Shown piece after piece: positions 1 to 9,512 of a stretch of DNA of 64,000 nucleotides (positions are counted from its first letter, which is position 1; every line of letters begins with the position of its first letter). The stretch is taken from NCBI RefSeq assembly GCF_963457605.1, contig NZ_OY735139.1:2012501-2076500 (forward strand), written 5' to 3'. Below the pieces are notes generated by a model that was given only the letters and a program-made list of their open reading frames with translations, was not told the origin of the DNA and made no database searches. A program made the translations under genes and the position numbers. Source of the DNA: an uncultured Gellertiella sp. (lineage in GTDB: Bacteria; Pseudomonadota; Alphaproteobacteria; Rhizobiales; Rhizobiaceae).

Positions 1-59
1 CGATTGCCCGCATCATTGCCAGCTTTGCCGATTCCTACTTGCATGAACAGGACCGATAA
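1..59 (+). CDS. 3' end of an upstream gene (partial, unidentified)
   Basis: The third forward frame is open from the window edge to a TAA at 57-59 and reads IARIIASFADSYLHEQDR. The amphipathic, helix-like composition suits a protein C-terminus, and the next gene starts 15 bases later, so the two may be cotranscribed. Nineteen codons are too few to assign a family. The other two frames give less protein-like peptides. Confidence 0.35.
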   Translation, partial: IARIIASFADSYLHEQDR

Positions 60-74
60 TGACAAGTTCGGGAC

Positions 75-1046
75 ATGAACCAGACCAGTGACCGACAGGT
101 GCAGGAGATCGGCTTCATTCTGCTGCCGGGCTTTGCGCTGATGTCCTATGCATCGGCGAGCGAACCGCTGCGGGCTGCCAATCTGATCGCCGGGCGCGAG
201 ATTTACCGGGTCTCGGCCTTTACGCCAGATGGAGGGGCGGGCGTGGCCTCTTCCGGCGCTCAGGTCCCGGCAGGACCGCTGCCCCGCCATGCCGGGTCGC
301 TGCATACGGTCTTTGTCTGTGCGGGCGGCGACCCCCGCTCCTGGAACGAGCCTTCGGTTCTCGCCACACTCCGGGTCCTGTCACGCGAGGGGGTGCGGAT
401 CGGCGGCATTTCCGGTGGCCCCTATCTGATGGCGGCGGCGGGCCTCTTGCGCGACCGGCATTTCACCATCCACTGGGAACATGCCCCGGCCCTGAAGGAG
501 GCGTTTCCCGAACTCGATCCCGAACCCGCCCGCTTCGTGCTGGATGGCAACCGCATCACCTGTGGTGGCGGCATTGCGCCGCTCGACATGATGCATGCGA
601 TGATAGCAGAGCGGCTCGGTGCCGATTTCGCCCGGCGGGTCAGCGACTGGTATCTGCATACCCAGGTTGGCGCCCCCGTCGCACCGCAACGCGCCTCGCT
701 TGCCGAACGCTACCAGATCCACCATCCCGTGCTGCTGAGCGTGCTGGAAAAGATGCAGACGACGCTGGAAATGCCGCTGTCGCGCGCTTCCATGGCCCGC
801 TTTGCCGGGATTACGCCGCGCCATCTCGACCGGCTGTTTGCCACCCATGCCCAGACGAGCTTTGCCGCCGAATACCGCCGCCTGCGGCTCGACCACGCCC
901 GGCGCTTGCTGAAGCAGAGTGCCCTGTCGATTTCCGAGATTGCGCTCTCCACCGGCTTTTCCAGCCCCGGCCATTTCTCCCGGCTCTATGCCCGCGCCTA
1001 TGGCCTGACCCCCAGGGCAGCCCGGCAAACCAACGCCTTTTCCTGA
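75..1046 (+). CDS. glxA: GlxA family transcriptional regulator (DJ-1/PfpI-like domain plus AraC HTH)
   Basis: This 323-residue protein joins an N-terminal DJ-1/PfpI-like domain (about residues 10-180) to a C-terminal AraC/XylS double helix-turn-helix (about 220-318, with the typical RRLRLDHARRLLKQSALSI and GFSSPGHFSR segments). Proteins of this architecture are cytoplasmic activators. The usual cysteine of the DJ-1 nucleophile elbow is replaced (GGISGGPYL), so a sensory rather than enzymatic domain is likely. It precedes the methylamine genes in the same direction with a 168-bp gap. In rhizobia the glxA name goes with the glxBCD genes that match mgsABC here, so it is the natural candidate regulator of the cassette. 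The effector is unknown. Confidence 0.88.
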   Translation: MNQTSDRQVQEIGFILLPGFALMSYASASEPLRAANLIAGREIYRVSAFTPDGGAGVASSGAQVPAGPLPRHAGSLHTVFVCAGGDPRSWNEPSVLATLRVLSREGVRIGGISGGPYLMAAAGLLRDRHFTIHWEHAPALKEAFPELDPEPARFVLDGNRITCGGGIAPLDMMHAMIAERLGADFARRVSDWYLHTQVGAPVAPQRASLAERYQIHHPVLLSVLEKMQTTLEMPLSRASMARFAGITPRHLDRLFATHAQTSFAAEYRRLRLDHARRLLKQSALSISEIALSTGFSSPGHFSRLYARAYGLTPRAARQTNAFS

Positions 1047-1214
1047 AACCGCATTTTCTTCCGTTTTTTCATATGTTTGGTTGGTGCAGGGAGGCAGCAC
1101 GGGCAAAACCCGCCCTGCTTACTTCTTGCCCACGAAGAATATTTATTTCTTGAAAGTTGACATTGGGAATGAACCTGATAACCGTTTTACCAGACGTCAA
1201 ACGGAGGTACGCCC

Positions 1215-2111
1215 ATGTGCGGAATTGTCGGTTTGTTTCTGAAGGACAAGAGTCTGGAGCCCAGACTTGGCGAGCTCCTGTCGGAAATGCTTGTGATCAT
1301 GACCGATCGCGGTCCGGATAGTGCCGGGATCGCGATTTATGGCGCGCCGGACAGGGGCCGGGCCAAGCTCACCATCCAGTCGCCCCATCCCGAAAAGGAT
1401 TTTGACGGGCTGAAGGCCGCCCTGAAGGCGGCCGGCGGCGACAGCCTCACCCTGCATGTCAAGGCAACCCATGCCGTGATCGGTGTCGACAGCGACAAGG
1501 CGGATGCGGTGCGCGCGGCGCTGACCGCCCTTCGCCCCGACATCCGGGTGATGAGCTCGGGCGACAGTGTCGAGATCTACAAGGAAGTCGGCCTGCCGCG
1601 GGATGTTGCCCATCGTTTCGACGTCATGCACATGTCCGGCACCCATGGCATCGGCCACACCCGCATGGCGACGGAAAGTGCGGTGACCACGCTCGGTGCG
1701 CATCCCTTCTCCACGGGCCCCGATCAGTGCCTGGTGCACAATGGCTCGCTGTCCAACCACAACAACCTGCGCCGCGAACTGAAGCGCGAGGGCATGACCT
1801 TCGAGACGGAAAACGACTCGGAGGTGGCGGCTGCCTATCTCACCGCCCAGATGGCGCATGGCAAGAATCTCGGCGAGGCCCTTCAGGGCGCGGTGGATGA
1901 TCTCGATGGCTTCTTCACCTTCGTGGTCGGCACCAAGTCCGGCTTCGGCGTGGTGCGCGATGCGATTGCCTGCAAGCCGGCCGTGATGGCGGAAACTGAT
2001 CAATATGTCGCCTTCGGCTCGGAATACCGGGCACTGGTCAACCTGCCCGGCATCGAGGATGCCCGCGTCTGGGAGCCGGAGCCGGCGACCGTCTATTTCT
2101 GGGAGCACTGA
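1215..2111 (+). CDS. mgsA: N-methylglutamate synthase subunit A (class II glutamine amidotransferase-like; GlxB-like)
   Basis: The protein has 298 residues and begins MCGIVG, the signature of class II (Ntn) glutamine amidotransferases in which Cys2 is the nucleophile. Later segments HTRMATES and CLVHNGSLSNH match the glutaminase fold of the glutamate synthase amidotransferase domain. N-methylglutamate synthase is a three-subunit relative of glutamate synthase that makes N-methylglutamate from methylamine and glutamate, or via gamma-glutamylmethylamide. It is read as that enzyme, rather than an orphan glutamate synthase-like protein, because mgsB, mgsC, gmaS, dmm and tmm follow directly. A GGAGG lies just upstream of the ATG, and mgsB starts one base after the stop. 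Confidence 0.87.
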   Translation: MCGIVGLFLKDKSLEPRLGELLSEMLVIMTDRGPDSAGIAIYGAPDRGRAKLTIQSPHPEKDFDGLKAALKAAGGDSLTLHVKATHAVIGVDSDKADAVRAALTALRPDIRVMSSGDSVEIYKEVGLPRDVAHRFDVMHMSGTHGIGHTRMATESAVTTLGAHPFSTGPDQCLVHNGSLSNHNNLRRELKREGMTFETENDSEVAAAYLTAQMAHGKNLGEALQGAVDDLDGFFTFVVGTKSGFGVVRDAIACKPAVMAETDQYVAFGSEYRALVNLPGIEDARVWEPEPATVYFWEH

Positions 2112-2112
2112 C

Positions 2113-2799
2113 ATGCCGACATTCGATCTCCAGCACAGCTCGCTGCGCGACCTGAACCAGGCCCTGCACCAGTTGCCGCCCGGCACCAACGAAACCCAGT
2201 TCGAAGTGCTCAATCCGAAGGGCAGCCATGCGGTTGCCGTCGGTATCGATGCGGTCGTCGATGTCACCGTGCGCGGCAGCGTCGGCTATTATTGCGGCGG
2301 CATGAATTCCGGGGCCGATATCACGGTGCACGGCTCCGCCGGTCCCGGTGTCGGGGAAAACATGATGTCGGGCACCATCACCATCAAGGGCGATGCCAGC
2401 CAGTATGCCGGGGCGACCGGTCGCGGCGGCCTGCTTGTCATCGAGGGCAATGCCTCCTCGCGCTGCGGCATCTCGATGAAGGGCATCAATATCGTCGTGA
2501 AGGGCTCCATCGGCCACATGTCGGCCTTCATGGCCCAATCCGGCAATCTCGTCGTGCTTGGGGATGCGGGCGAAGCGCTCGGCGATTCCCTCTATGAGGC
2601 CCGCCTCTTCGTGCGCGGCGCGGTGAAAAGCCTCGGGGCCGACTGCATCGAGAAGGAGATGCGCCCGAAACATCTCGAGATCCTGCAGAAGCTGCTCGAC
2701 CAGGCCGGCATCCGGGACGTCAAGCCGGAAGAGTTCAAGCGTTACGGTTCCGCCAGAAAACTCTACAATTTCAATATCGATAACGCGGAAGCCTACTGA
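2113..2799 (+). CDS. mgsB: N-methylglutamate synthase subunit B (GXGXG-motif protein; GlxC-like)
   Basis: From the ATG at 2113 the protein has 228 residues. It is made of the glycine-rich parallel beta-helix repeats seen in the C-terminal GXGXG domain of glutamate synthase (for example GSVGYYCGGMNSGADITVHG and the following turns, residues about 55-170). In glutamate synthase this domain is structural and holds the amidotransferase and synthase domains together. Here it is a separate subunit between mgsA and mgsC. The start is set by the mgsA stop one base upstream; a longer reading frame into mgsA exists but has no ribosome site. Confidence 0.86.
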   Translation: MPTFDLQHSSLRDLNQALHQLPPGTNETQFEVLNPKGSHAVAVGIDAVVDVTVRGSVGYYCGGMNSGADITVHGSAGPGVGENMMSGTITIKGDASQYAGATGRGGLLVIEGNASSRCGISMKGINIVVKGSIGHMSAFMAQSGNLVVLGDAGEALGDSLYEARLFVRGAVKSLGADCIEKEMRPKHLEILQKLLDQAGIRDVKPEEFKRYGSARKLYNFNIDNAEAY

Positions 2800-2809
2800 G
2801 GGGATCGCC

Positions 2810-4138
2810 ATGAGCTACCAGAATCCGCCCACCACACCGCGCAAATCCGCGACTTTCGATGACTATACGCTGTCGGAAATCCGGCGCGCGGCGATCACGG
2901 GCATCTATGACATCCGGGGTGGTGGCGCAAAGCGCAAGGTCCCGCATTTCGACGACCTCCTTTTCCTCGGCGCATCGATCTCGCGCTATCCGCTGGAAGG
3001 CTACCGCGAACGCTGCGATACCTCGGTGACGCTCGGCACCCGTTTTGCCAGGAAGCCGATCCAGCTCAAGATCCCGATCACCATTGCCGGCATGAGCTTC
3101 GGCTCGCTGTCCGGCCCGGCCAAGGAATCGCTTGGCCGCGGCGCAACGCTTGCCGGAACCTCGACCACGACGGGCGACGGCGGCATGACGGAAGAGGAGC
3201 GCGGCCACAGCCAGACGCTCGTCTACCAGTATCTGCCCTCCCGCTACGGCATGAACCCGCGCGACCTGCGCCGGGCCGATGCCATCGAGCTGGTGGTGGG
3301 ACAGGGGGCAAAGCCCGGCGGCGGCGGCATGCTGCTTGGCCAGAAGATTTCCGACCGGGTCGCCGAAATGCGCACCCTGCCGAAGGGCATCGACCAGCGC
3401 TCCGCCTGCCGCCATCCCGACTGGACCGGCCCGGACGATCTGGAAATCAAGATCATGGAGCTGCGCGAAATCACCGACTGGGAAAAGCCGATCTATGTGA
3501 AGGTTGGCGGCGCTCGGCCCTATTACGACACCGCCCTTGCGGTGAAGGCCGGTGCCGATGTCGTGGTGCTCGACGGCATGCAGGGCGGGACTGCCGCAAC
3601 CCAGGAAGTGTTCATCGAGAATGTCGGCCAGCCGACGCTTGCCTGCATCCGCCCAGCCGTCCAGGCGTTGCAGGATCTCGGCATGCATCGCAAGGTGCAG
3701 CTGATCGTCTCCGGTGGCATCCGCAATGGTGCCGATGTCGCCAAGGCGCTGGCGCTCGGGGCCGACGCGGTGTCGATCGGCACGGCAGCGCTCATCGCCA
3801 TTGGCGACAATGATCCGAAATGGGAAGAGGAATATCGCAAGCTCGGCACCACGGCCGGTGCCTATGACGACTGGCACGAGGGCAAGGACCCCGCCGGCAT
3901 CACCACCCAGGATGCCGAGCTGATGAAGCGGGTCGATCCCGTCACCGCCGGCCGCCGCCTTGCCAATTATCTCAAGGTGATGACGCTGGAATGCCAGACC
4001 ATCGCCCGGGCCTGCGGCAAGAACCATGTCCATAACCTTGAACCGGAAGACCTCTGCGCGCTGACCATAGAAGCAGCCGCAATGGCCCAGGTTCCACTCG
4101 CCGGCACCAGCTGGATCCCCGGCAAGGGAGGGTTCTGA
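2810..4138 (+). CDS. mgsC: N-methylglutamate synthase subunit C (FMN-binding glutamate synthase domain; GlxD-like)
   Basis: This 442-residue protein is the FMN-binding barrel of glutamate synthase as a free-standing subunit. Recognisable parts are the substrate-barrel segments PIKVKVGG-like (IYVKVGGARPYYDTALAVK, about residues 225-245), VVLDGMQGGTAATQE (about 250-265) and SIGTAALIAIG (about 320). A C-terminal cysteine group (CQTIARACG and EDLC) is typical of the iron-sulfur region in this family. It should catalyse the reductive condensation that yields N-methylglutamate. It follows mgsB by 10 bp with an AGGGG ribosome site, and gmaS follows after 91 bp. Confidence 0.88.
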   Translation: MSYQNPPTTPRKSATFDDYTLSEIRRAAITGIYDIRGGGAKRKVPHFDDLLFLGASISRYPLEGYRERCDTSVTLGTRFARKPIQLKIPITIAGMSFGSLSGPAKESLGRGATLAGTSTTTGDGGMTEEERGHSQTLVYQYLPSRYGMNPRDLRRADAIELVVGQGAKPGGGGMLLGQKISDRVAEMRTLPKGIDQRSACRHPDWTGPDDLEIKIMELREITDWEKPIYVKVGGARPYYDTALAVKAGADVVVLDGMQGGTAATQEVFIENVGQPTLACIRPAVQALQDLGMHRKVQLIVSGGIRNGADVAKALALGADAVSIGTAALIAIGDNDPKWEEEYRKLGTTAGAYDDWHEGKDPAGITTQDAELMKRVDPVTAGRRLANYLKVMTLECQTIARACGKNHVHNLEPEDLCALTIEAAAMAQVPLAGTSWIPGKGGF

Positions 4139-4229
4139 CCACAGCAAGTTTATCAGGCGGCTTTCAGGGAGAGGAAACCCTGGAAGCCGTTTCTCCATCC
4201 GACCAATTCTGCAGTTGAAAGGAACCAAA

Positions 4230-5537
4230 ATGTCAGGGGAACTCGCAGATTTTGCCAAGAAGAATGGAATAAAATACTTCATGATCAGCTACACGGACCT
4301 GTTTGGCGGACAACGCGCCAAGCTGGTTCCGGCGGAAGCGATCACCGGCATGCAGGAGGACGGCGCAGGCTTCGCGGGTTTTGCCACCTGGCTGGATCTG
4401 ACGCCTGCCCATCCCGATCTCTTCGCCATTCCGGATGCCTCCTCCGTGGTGCAGCTGCCATGGAAGCGCGACGTGGCCTGGGTGGCCGCCGATTGCGTGA
4501 TGGATGGCCAGCCGCTCGCCCAGGCGCCGCGCAACGTGCTGAAGAAGCTGATTGCCGAGGCCGCCGCCGAAGGCCTGCGCGTCAAGACCGGGGTCGAGGC
4601 CGAGTTCTTCCTGATCTCGCGCGACGGCACCCAGATTTCCGATGAATATGATACGGCGGAAAAGCCCTGCTACGACCAGCAGGCGGTGATGCGCCGCTAT
4701 GACGTGATCGCCGAGATCTGTGATTACATGCTGGAAATGGGCTGGAACCCCTACCAGAACGACCACGAGGACGCCAATGGCCAGTTCGAGATGAACTGGG
4801 AATATGACGATGCGCTGGCGACTGCCGACAAGCATTCCTTCTTCAAGTTCATGGTCAAATCCGTGGCCGAAAAGCACGGTCTGCGCGCCACCTTCATGCC
4901 GAAGCCGTTCAAGGGCCTGACCGGCAATGGCTGCCATGCGCATATTTCCGTCTGGGACCTTGCCGGCAAGGTCAATGCCTTCGCCGACAAGACGGCGGAT
5001 TTCGGCCTGTCGGCGCAGGGACGCAACTTCCTCGGCGGCATCATGAAACATGCCTCGGCACTGGCGGCGATCACCAATCCGACCGTCAATTCCTACAAGC
5101 GCATCAACGCGCCGCGCACGATTTCCGGCGCGACCTGGGCCCCTAATACCGTGACCTGGACCGGCAATAACCGCACCCACATGGTGCGCGTTCCCGGCCC
5201 TGGCCGCTTCGAGCTTCGCCTGCCCGATGGCGCGGTCAATCCCTACCTGCTGCAGGCGGTCATCATTGCCGCCGGTGTTGGCGGCATCCGCTCCAAGGCC
5301 GATCCGGGCCGCCACCACGATATCGACATGTACCAGCTCGGCCATACCGTCACCGACGCGCCGCGCCTGCCGCTGAACCTGCTCGATGCCTTGCGCTATT
5401 ATGATGAGGACGAGGGCCTGAAGGCTGCCCTCGGGGCCGATTTCTCCGCCGCCTACCTGAAGCTCAAGCACCGCGAATGGAATGCCTATGCCTCCCACTT
5501 CACCCAGTGGGAGCAGGATAACACGCTCGATATCTGA
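4230..5537 (+). CDS. gmaS: gamma-glutamylmethylamide synthetase (glutamine synthetase family)
   Basis: At 435 residues this is a glutamine synthetase fold enzyme. It shows the metal and glutamate site EAEFFLI (about residue 128), NPYQNDHEDANGQFEMNW (about 178-195), KPFKGLTGNGCHAHISVW (about 228-245), and the ATP/ammonium region with RVPGPGRFELRLPDGAVNPY. GMAS ligates methylamine to glutamate with ATP to make gamma-glutamylmethylamide, the first step of the N-methylglutamate pathway. Standing between mgsC and dmmD favours GMAS over a GSIII/GlnT ammonia ligase, which has similar sequence. The ATG at 4230 is preceded by AAAGGAACC; a TTG 15 bases earlier is less likely. Confidence 0.85.
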   Translation: MSGELADFAKKNGIKYFMISYTDLFGGQRAKLVPAEAITGMQEDGAGFAGFATWLDLTPAHPDLFAIPDASSVVQLPWKRDVAWVAADCVMDGQPLAQAPRNVLKKLIAEAAAEGLRVKTGVEAEFFLISRDGTQISDEYDTAEKPCYDQQAVMRRYDVIAEICDYMLEMGWNPYQNDHEDANGQFEMNWEYDDALATADKHSFFKFMVKSVAEKHGLRATFMPKPFKGLTGNGCHAHISVWDLAGKVNAFADKTADFGLSAQGRNFLGGIMKHASALAAITNPTVNSYKRINAPRTISGATWAPNTVTWTGNNRTHMVRVPGPGRFELRLPDGAVNPYLLQAVIIAAGVGGIRSKADPGRHHDIDMYQLGHTVTDAPRLPLNLLDALRYYDEDEGLKAALGADFSAAYLKLKHREWNAYASHFTQWEQDNTLDI

Positions 5538-5669
5538 CCTTCGTCAAGCGTCCTTGAGATCCCTGATTTTGATCCCGCGCGCCGGTGTGGAAACACTGGA
5601 CAGGGGAGAAAAATCAGGGCTAAATTCGGGAAACAAATATTCCATACAATAAAAATTGAGGGAACTTCC

Positions 5670-6803
5670 ATGGCTCTTAGCTGGCGTTTTTCCGCCCTTG
5701 CCGACCGGCACAGGGCGCTCGGTTCAAAGCTCGAGGACTGGAGCGGCATGGGAACCGCCTGGACCTATGACAAGGATATCTATGCCGAACATGTCGCGGT
5801 GCGCACCAGGGCGGGGCTGATGGATGTATCGGGCCTGAAAAAGGTCCACCTCGTCGGCCCGCATGCCATCGCCGTGCTCGACTACATCACCACCCGCGAT
5901 GTTTCCAAGCTCTATCCCGGCAAGTCGGTCTATGCCTGCATGCTGAATGACCGTGGCCATTTCACCGATGACTGCATCGTCTACCGCACCGGCCCGAACA
6001 GCTGGATGCTGGTACATGGCTCCGGCTCCGGCCATGAGGAAATCGTCCGCCAGGCCGCAGGCCGCAATTGCGCCGTGCTGTTTGACGACGACCTGCATGA
6101 CCTGTCGCTGCAGGGCCCCGTCGCCGTTGATTATCTGGCAAAGCACGTGCCGGGCATCCGCGACCTCAAATATTTCCACCACATGCAGACCTCGCTGTTC
6201 GGCGCACCGGTGATGATTTCGCGCACCGGCTATACCGGCGAGCGCGGCTATGAAATCTTCGTGCGCGGCCAGGATGCCGGCATGGTCTGGGACCGCATCC
6301 TTGACGAGGGCAAGGAGATGGGGATCATCCCGGTCTGCTTCTCGGTGCTCGACATGCTGCGGGTGGAAAGCTACCTGCTGTTCTATCCCTATGACAATTC
6401 GCAGATGTATCCCTTCGCCAATGAGCAGCCCGGCGACAGCCTGTGGGAACTCGGCCTCGACTTCACCGTCAGCCCCGGCAAGACCGGTTTCCGGGGTGCC
6501 GAGGAGCATACACGCCTCAAGGGCAAGGAACGCTTCAAGATCTTCGGCCTGCTGGTCGAGGCCGATGGCCCGACCGATCTCGGCGACGAGGTTTACCAGG
6601 GCGACCGCAAGGTCGGCGTCATCACCTGCCCGAGCTATTCAAAGCTGACCAGCCGCTCGATGGCGATTGCCCGTCTCGACGTCGATGTCGCCAGACAGGG
6701 CACGCCTCTGGAGGTGCGCGGCAAGTCGGTGAAGGCCAAGGCGATTGCCCATACGATCACTTTCGACGATCCGCAGAAGAAGAAGCGGACGGCGGTCGGC
6801 TAG
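5670..6803 (+). CDS. dmmD: GcvT-like tetrahydrofolate-dependent protein of the dimethylamine operon (DmmD)
   Basis: The protein has 377 residues and the aminomethyltransferase (GcvT) fold, with VDVSGLKKVHLVGPHA near residue 50 and the conserved ISRTGYTGERGYEIF near 185-200. Members of this family bind tetrahydrofolate and capture formaldehyde-level C1 units. In marine dmmDABC operons, DmmD is the matching GcvT-like partner of dimethylamine monooxygenase and is thought to pass the released formaldehyde to folate. A 132-bp gap separates it from gmaS, enough for a promoter. The ribosome site GAGGGAAC precedes the ATG. dmmA follows 12 bp downstream. Confidence 0.84.
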   Translation: MALSWRFSALADRHRALGSKLEDWSGMGTAWTYDKDIYAEHVAVRTRAGLMDVSGLKKVHLVGPHAIAVLDYITTRDVSKLYPGKSVYACMLNDRGHFTDDCIVYRTGPNSWMLVHGSGSGHEEIVRQAAGRNCAVLFDDDLHDLSLQGPVAVDYLAKHVPGIRDLKYFHHMQTSLFGAPVMISRTGYTGERGYEIFVRGQDAGMVWDRILDEGKEMGIIPVCFSVLDMLRVESYLLFYPYDNSQMYPFANEQPGDSLWELGLDFTVSPGKTGFRGAEEHTRLKGKERFKIFGLLVEADGPTDLGDEVYQGDRKVGVITCPSYSKLTSRSMAIARLDVDVARQGTPLEVRGKSVKAKAIAHTITFDDPQKKKRTAVG

Positions 6804-6815
6804 GGAGGGCGCGCC

Positions 6816-7421
6816 ATGCTGGTCCAGGGTATCAAGAGCCGTCCGGTCTATCATGGTATCGCCATCGATCCGCAGGCAAAGCGGCATGTCTTCGCCCTTC
6901 AGGGCGAAGGTGCCGATGCGCTGACGGAACAGGGTTCTGCCCTGACGCCGGAGATCCTCAACCGGTCCGAAATCCTCTTTGTCGCGGGCGCTGCCCGCGA
7001 CAGGGACTATCCGGGGATGCTGTCCGGCCTTGCCGCCGACGTCTTCTGGCAGGCGCCGACGGTGGAAACACTGCTGTTCCGGCTGGCGGGCTCGCTCGAC
7101 AAGGCCGACATGGGCACCCGCCTCTATATCGCCGGCACCGAAGGCTTCATCGGCAAGGCCATGCAGCTGGCGCTCGACCGGGGCATGGATTTCCTGTCGA
7201 TCCCGACCGAGCATCGCGGTTCGGAAGCCCGGCGGGTGCAATGCGTGCATTGCAAGGGCTTTACCGACAATGTCCGGGCGAGCCCGTTTGCCTGCAGCCA
7301 TTGCGGCCTGCCGCTTCTGGTCCGCGATCACTATTCACGACGGCTTGCCGCCTTTCAGGGCGTCAATGTGGATGCGGAGGAGCCGGGCACGGCCCCTGAG
7401 CCTGAGGAGCTGTTTCTGTGA
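6816..7421 (+). CDS. dmmA: dimethylamine monooxygenase small subunit (DmmA-like, C-terminal zinc ribbon)
   Basis: A 201-residue protein with no transmembrane segment. The C-terminal part has a four-cysteine ribbon (Cys143, Cys146, Cys160, Cys163: CVHC and CSHC) followed by RDHYSRRLAAFQGV, as in DmmA subunits. Dimethylamine monooxygenase oxidatively demethylates dimethylamine to methylamine and formaldehyde. DmmA is the small subunit, probably structural or an electron-transfer adaptor. It overlaps dmmB by four bases (GTGA), so the two are translationally coupled. The identification rests on the zinc ribbon together with the exact D-A-B-C gene order. Confidence 0.82.
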   Translation: MLVQGIKSRPVYHGIAIDPQAKRHVFALQGEGADALTEQGSALTPEILNRSEILFVAGAARDRDYPGMLSGLAADVFWQAPTVETLLFRLAGSLDKADMGTRLYIAGTEGFIGKAMQLALDRGMDFLSIPTEHRGSEARRVQCVHCKGFTDNVRASPFACSHCGLPLLVRDHYSRRLAAFQGVNVDAEEPGTAPEPEELFL

Positions 7422-8383
7422 CAATTCATACGGAACTTCCCGTCCGGGTCACGAAGGTCACGGCGGTCGGCGATGCGATCAAGCGTTTCCGGCTGGAACG
7501 TCTCGATGGCGGACCGATGCCGATCTTTTCCGGTGGTGCCCATGTGGTGGTGTCGATGGACGATCACGGCAAGCTGCGCCGCAACCCCTATTCGCTGATG
7601 TCGCATCCCGATGACACCAGTGGCTACGAGATCAGCGTGCTGCGGGTGCCGCAATCGCGCGGTGGCTCGCATTTCCTGCATGACCATGTCAGCGAGGGTC
7701 ATGAACTGACCGTCAGCCAGCCAGTCAACCTGTTTCCCGCCGACCGTCGCGGACGCAAGCACATCCTGTTTGCCGGCGGCATCGGCATCACGCCCTTCAT
7801 CGCGATGATGGCGCAATTTTCCCGCGAGAACGCCCATTTCGAACTGCATTACGCCATGCGCTCGCGCGCCCATGGTGCCTACTGGCAGCTTCTGCTCGAC
7901 ACTTACGGGCCTGACCGCATCAAGCTCTATTTCGATGACGAGAAGAACTTCATCCCGGCGGCCCGAATCTTCGCGCACCAGCCGCTCGGCACCCATTCCT
8001 ATGTCTGCGGCCCGCAGGGCATGATCGAATGGATCATGGCGACGGGTCGGGCGGAGGGCTGGCCGAAGGAAAACCTGCATTTCGAGCGGTTCCTCGCCCC
8101 GCCGCCGGGCAGGAGCTTCGATGTCACCCTGTCGCGGTCGATGAAGGTGGTGACCGTCGGCGAGCACCAGAGCATCCTGGAGGCGGCGGAAGCCGCCGGG
8201 ATCGACGCCCCCTACATGTGTCGGGGCGGGGCCTGCGGCCAGTGCGAGACCGGGGTTTCGGCCTGCGACGGCAGGCTCGTCCACAATGACATCTATCTGA
8301 CGGAAGAGGAAAAGGCGTCCGGCGCAAGGATCATGATCTGCGTTTCACGCTTCGAGGGCAAAAGTCTCGTCCTCGATCTCTAA
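7418..8383 (+). CDS. dmmB: dimethylamine monooxygenase reductase subunit (VanB/PDR-type ferredoxin reductase)
   Basis: This 321-residue protein is a phthalate-dioxygenase-reductase type electron-transfer chain. It has a flavin domain with RNPYSL (residues 55-60), a nicotinamide domain with GGIGITPF (120-127) and CGPQGM (197-202), and a C-terminal plant-type [2Fe-2S] domain with Cys268, Cys273, Cys276 and Cys308. It should pass electrons from NAD(P)H to the heme-containing oxygenase subunit DmmC. It starts with GTG inside the dmmA stop. The same fold serves many Rieske oxygenases, but none is present here. Confidence 0.88.
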   Translation: MTIHTELPVRVTKVTAVGDAIKRFRLERLDGGPMPIFSGGAHVVVSMDDHGKLRRNPYSLMSHPDDTSGYEISVLRVPQSRGGSHFLHDHVSEGHELTVSQPVNLFPADRRGRKHILFAGGIGITPFIAMMAQFSRENAHFELHYAMRSRAHGAYWQLLLDTYGPDRIKLYFDDEKNFIPAARIFAHQPLGTHSYVCGPQGMIEWIMATGRAEGWPKENLHFERFLAPPPGRSFDVTLSRSMKVVTVGEHQSILEAAEAAGIDAPYMCRGGACGQCETGVSACDGRLVHNDIYLTEEEKASGARIMICVSRFEGKSLVLDL

Positions 8384-8424
8384 GCCTGCTGCTTCCCGCA
8401 TATTCAGACGAAAGGACCCCGGCC

Positions 8425-9465
8425 ATGGCCATCGCGTTCAGAGACGAGACCTTCCGCAACGATTTCACTTATCGCAACAGTCCCGAAGGCATCCGGCGGT
8501 TTCCGTTTCCCTTCAGCGAAGACAATTACATGTACACGGTCAACATGGAGCCACATGTGCCGGGTCGGGCAGGCACGGTCTATGAAAACCTGATCGATGT
8601 CGACGAGCATTTCGTCTCCGAAATGCGCGACCGTGCGCTGGTGCTGAAGGAAGATCCGCTGCGCTACCAGGCGCTGCCCCACATGATGGCGGCGCAATGG
8701 GATGTGCTGGAACTGCTGATGGAGCAGCAGGCACTCGGCTATCCCGAACATTTCAGCCTGACGAAAAACGGCGACCAGTGGCGCTGGATCAACCGGCCGA
8801 TGGGGATCGACGATACCTTCACCTTCGGCGACGCCTCGACGCTGCCTTATGAGCCCTTCGAATACATCACCCGGCAGGCCCAGGGCGATTTCTGCATCGT
8901 CGACCAGCGCGACGGCAATCTGTGGATGGATGCCGGCATGGTGACGACCCAGGCCGACTGGTCGCTGGATTTCGATATTGGCATGAATTTCATGGAATGG
9001 CATGGGCCGGTGCCGCTCGCCCACCAGATCGGCGTGTTCGACCGGGCGCTGAAATTCCTCCTGAACCTGCAGCAGGGCAAGCCGACACGCCGGTTCAACT
9101 GGACGATGACCATCAATCCGCGCCTCGACACCAGCCCGGAAAACTACCCGAAATGGGGACCGGACCGGACCACCGTGACGCCGGAAAATGTCGGTGAGAA
9201 GGTGCATCTCAGGGTGGAATTGCAGACCCTCTGGCGGCTGCCGCGCTCGAATGCCATCCTGTTCGTCATTCGCTGCTACCTGATCAACATGCGAGATCTC
9301 GTGACCATTCCAAAATGGGGGCGGCGCTTCCACCGGGTGCTCAAGACCCTGCCGCCGGAACTTGTGGACTACAAGGGCTTGACGCGCTACCGCCCGACGA
9401 CCATCGAATACCTCTCTGCATTTGACGATGGCGCACCGACCAGCCCGGGGATTTTTCCGGACTGA
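8425..9465 (+). CDS. dmmC: dimethylamine monooxygenase heme subunit (DUF3445, heme-dependent oxidative N-demethylase family)
   Basis: The 346-residue sequence matches the heme-dependent oxidative N-demethylase family (formerly DUF3445). Typical segments are [17 protein letters not shown] near the N-terminus, the [11 protein letters not shown] region and the C-terminal [20 protein letters not shown] followed by IRCYLIN. In dmm operons this is the oxygen-activating subunit that demethylates dimethylamine. It is preceded by AAAGGACCC at good spacing and lies 41 bp after dmmB. tmm starts 47 bp downstream. The heme ligand cannot be assigned from sequence alone. Confidence 0.86.
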   Translation: MAIAFRDETFRNDFTYRNSPEGIRRFPFPFSEDNYMYTVNMEPHVPGRAGTVYENLIDVDEHFVSEMRDRALVLKEDPLRYQALPHMMAAQWDVLELLMEQQALGYPEHFSLTKNGDQWRWINRPMGIDDTFTFGDASTLPYEPFEYITRQAQGDFCIVDQRDGNLWMDAGMVTTQADWSLDFDIGMNFMEWHGPVPLAHQIGVFDRALKFLLNLQQGKPTRRFNWTMTINPRLDTSPENYPKWGPDRTTVTPENVGEKVHLRVELQTLWRLPRSNAILFVIRCYLINMRDLVTIPKWGRRFHRVLKTLPPELVDYKGLTRYRPTTIEYLSAFDDGAPTSPGIFPD

Positions 9466-9512
9466 TGCCGCAGACAAAACAACTATACAGATTATATAAA
9501 GAGGGAGCCTCC

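Noticed and set aside
4215-5537. Ordinary glutamine synthetase III (GlnT) instead of gmaS
   Set aside because: Sequence alone cannot exclude it, but the position between mgsC and the dmm genes and the family length favour gamma-glutamylmethylamide synthetase.
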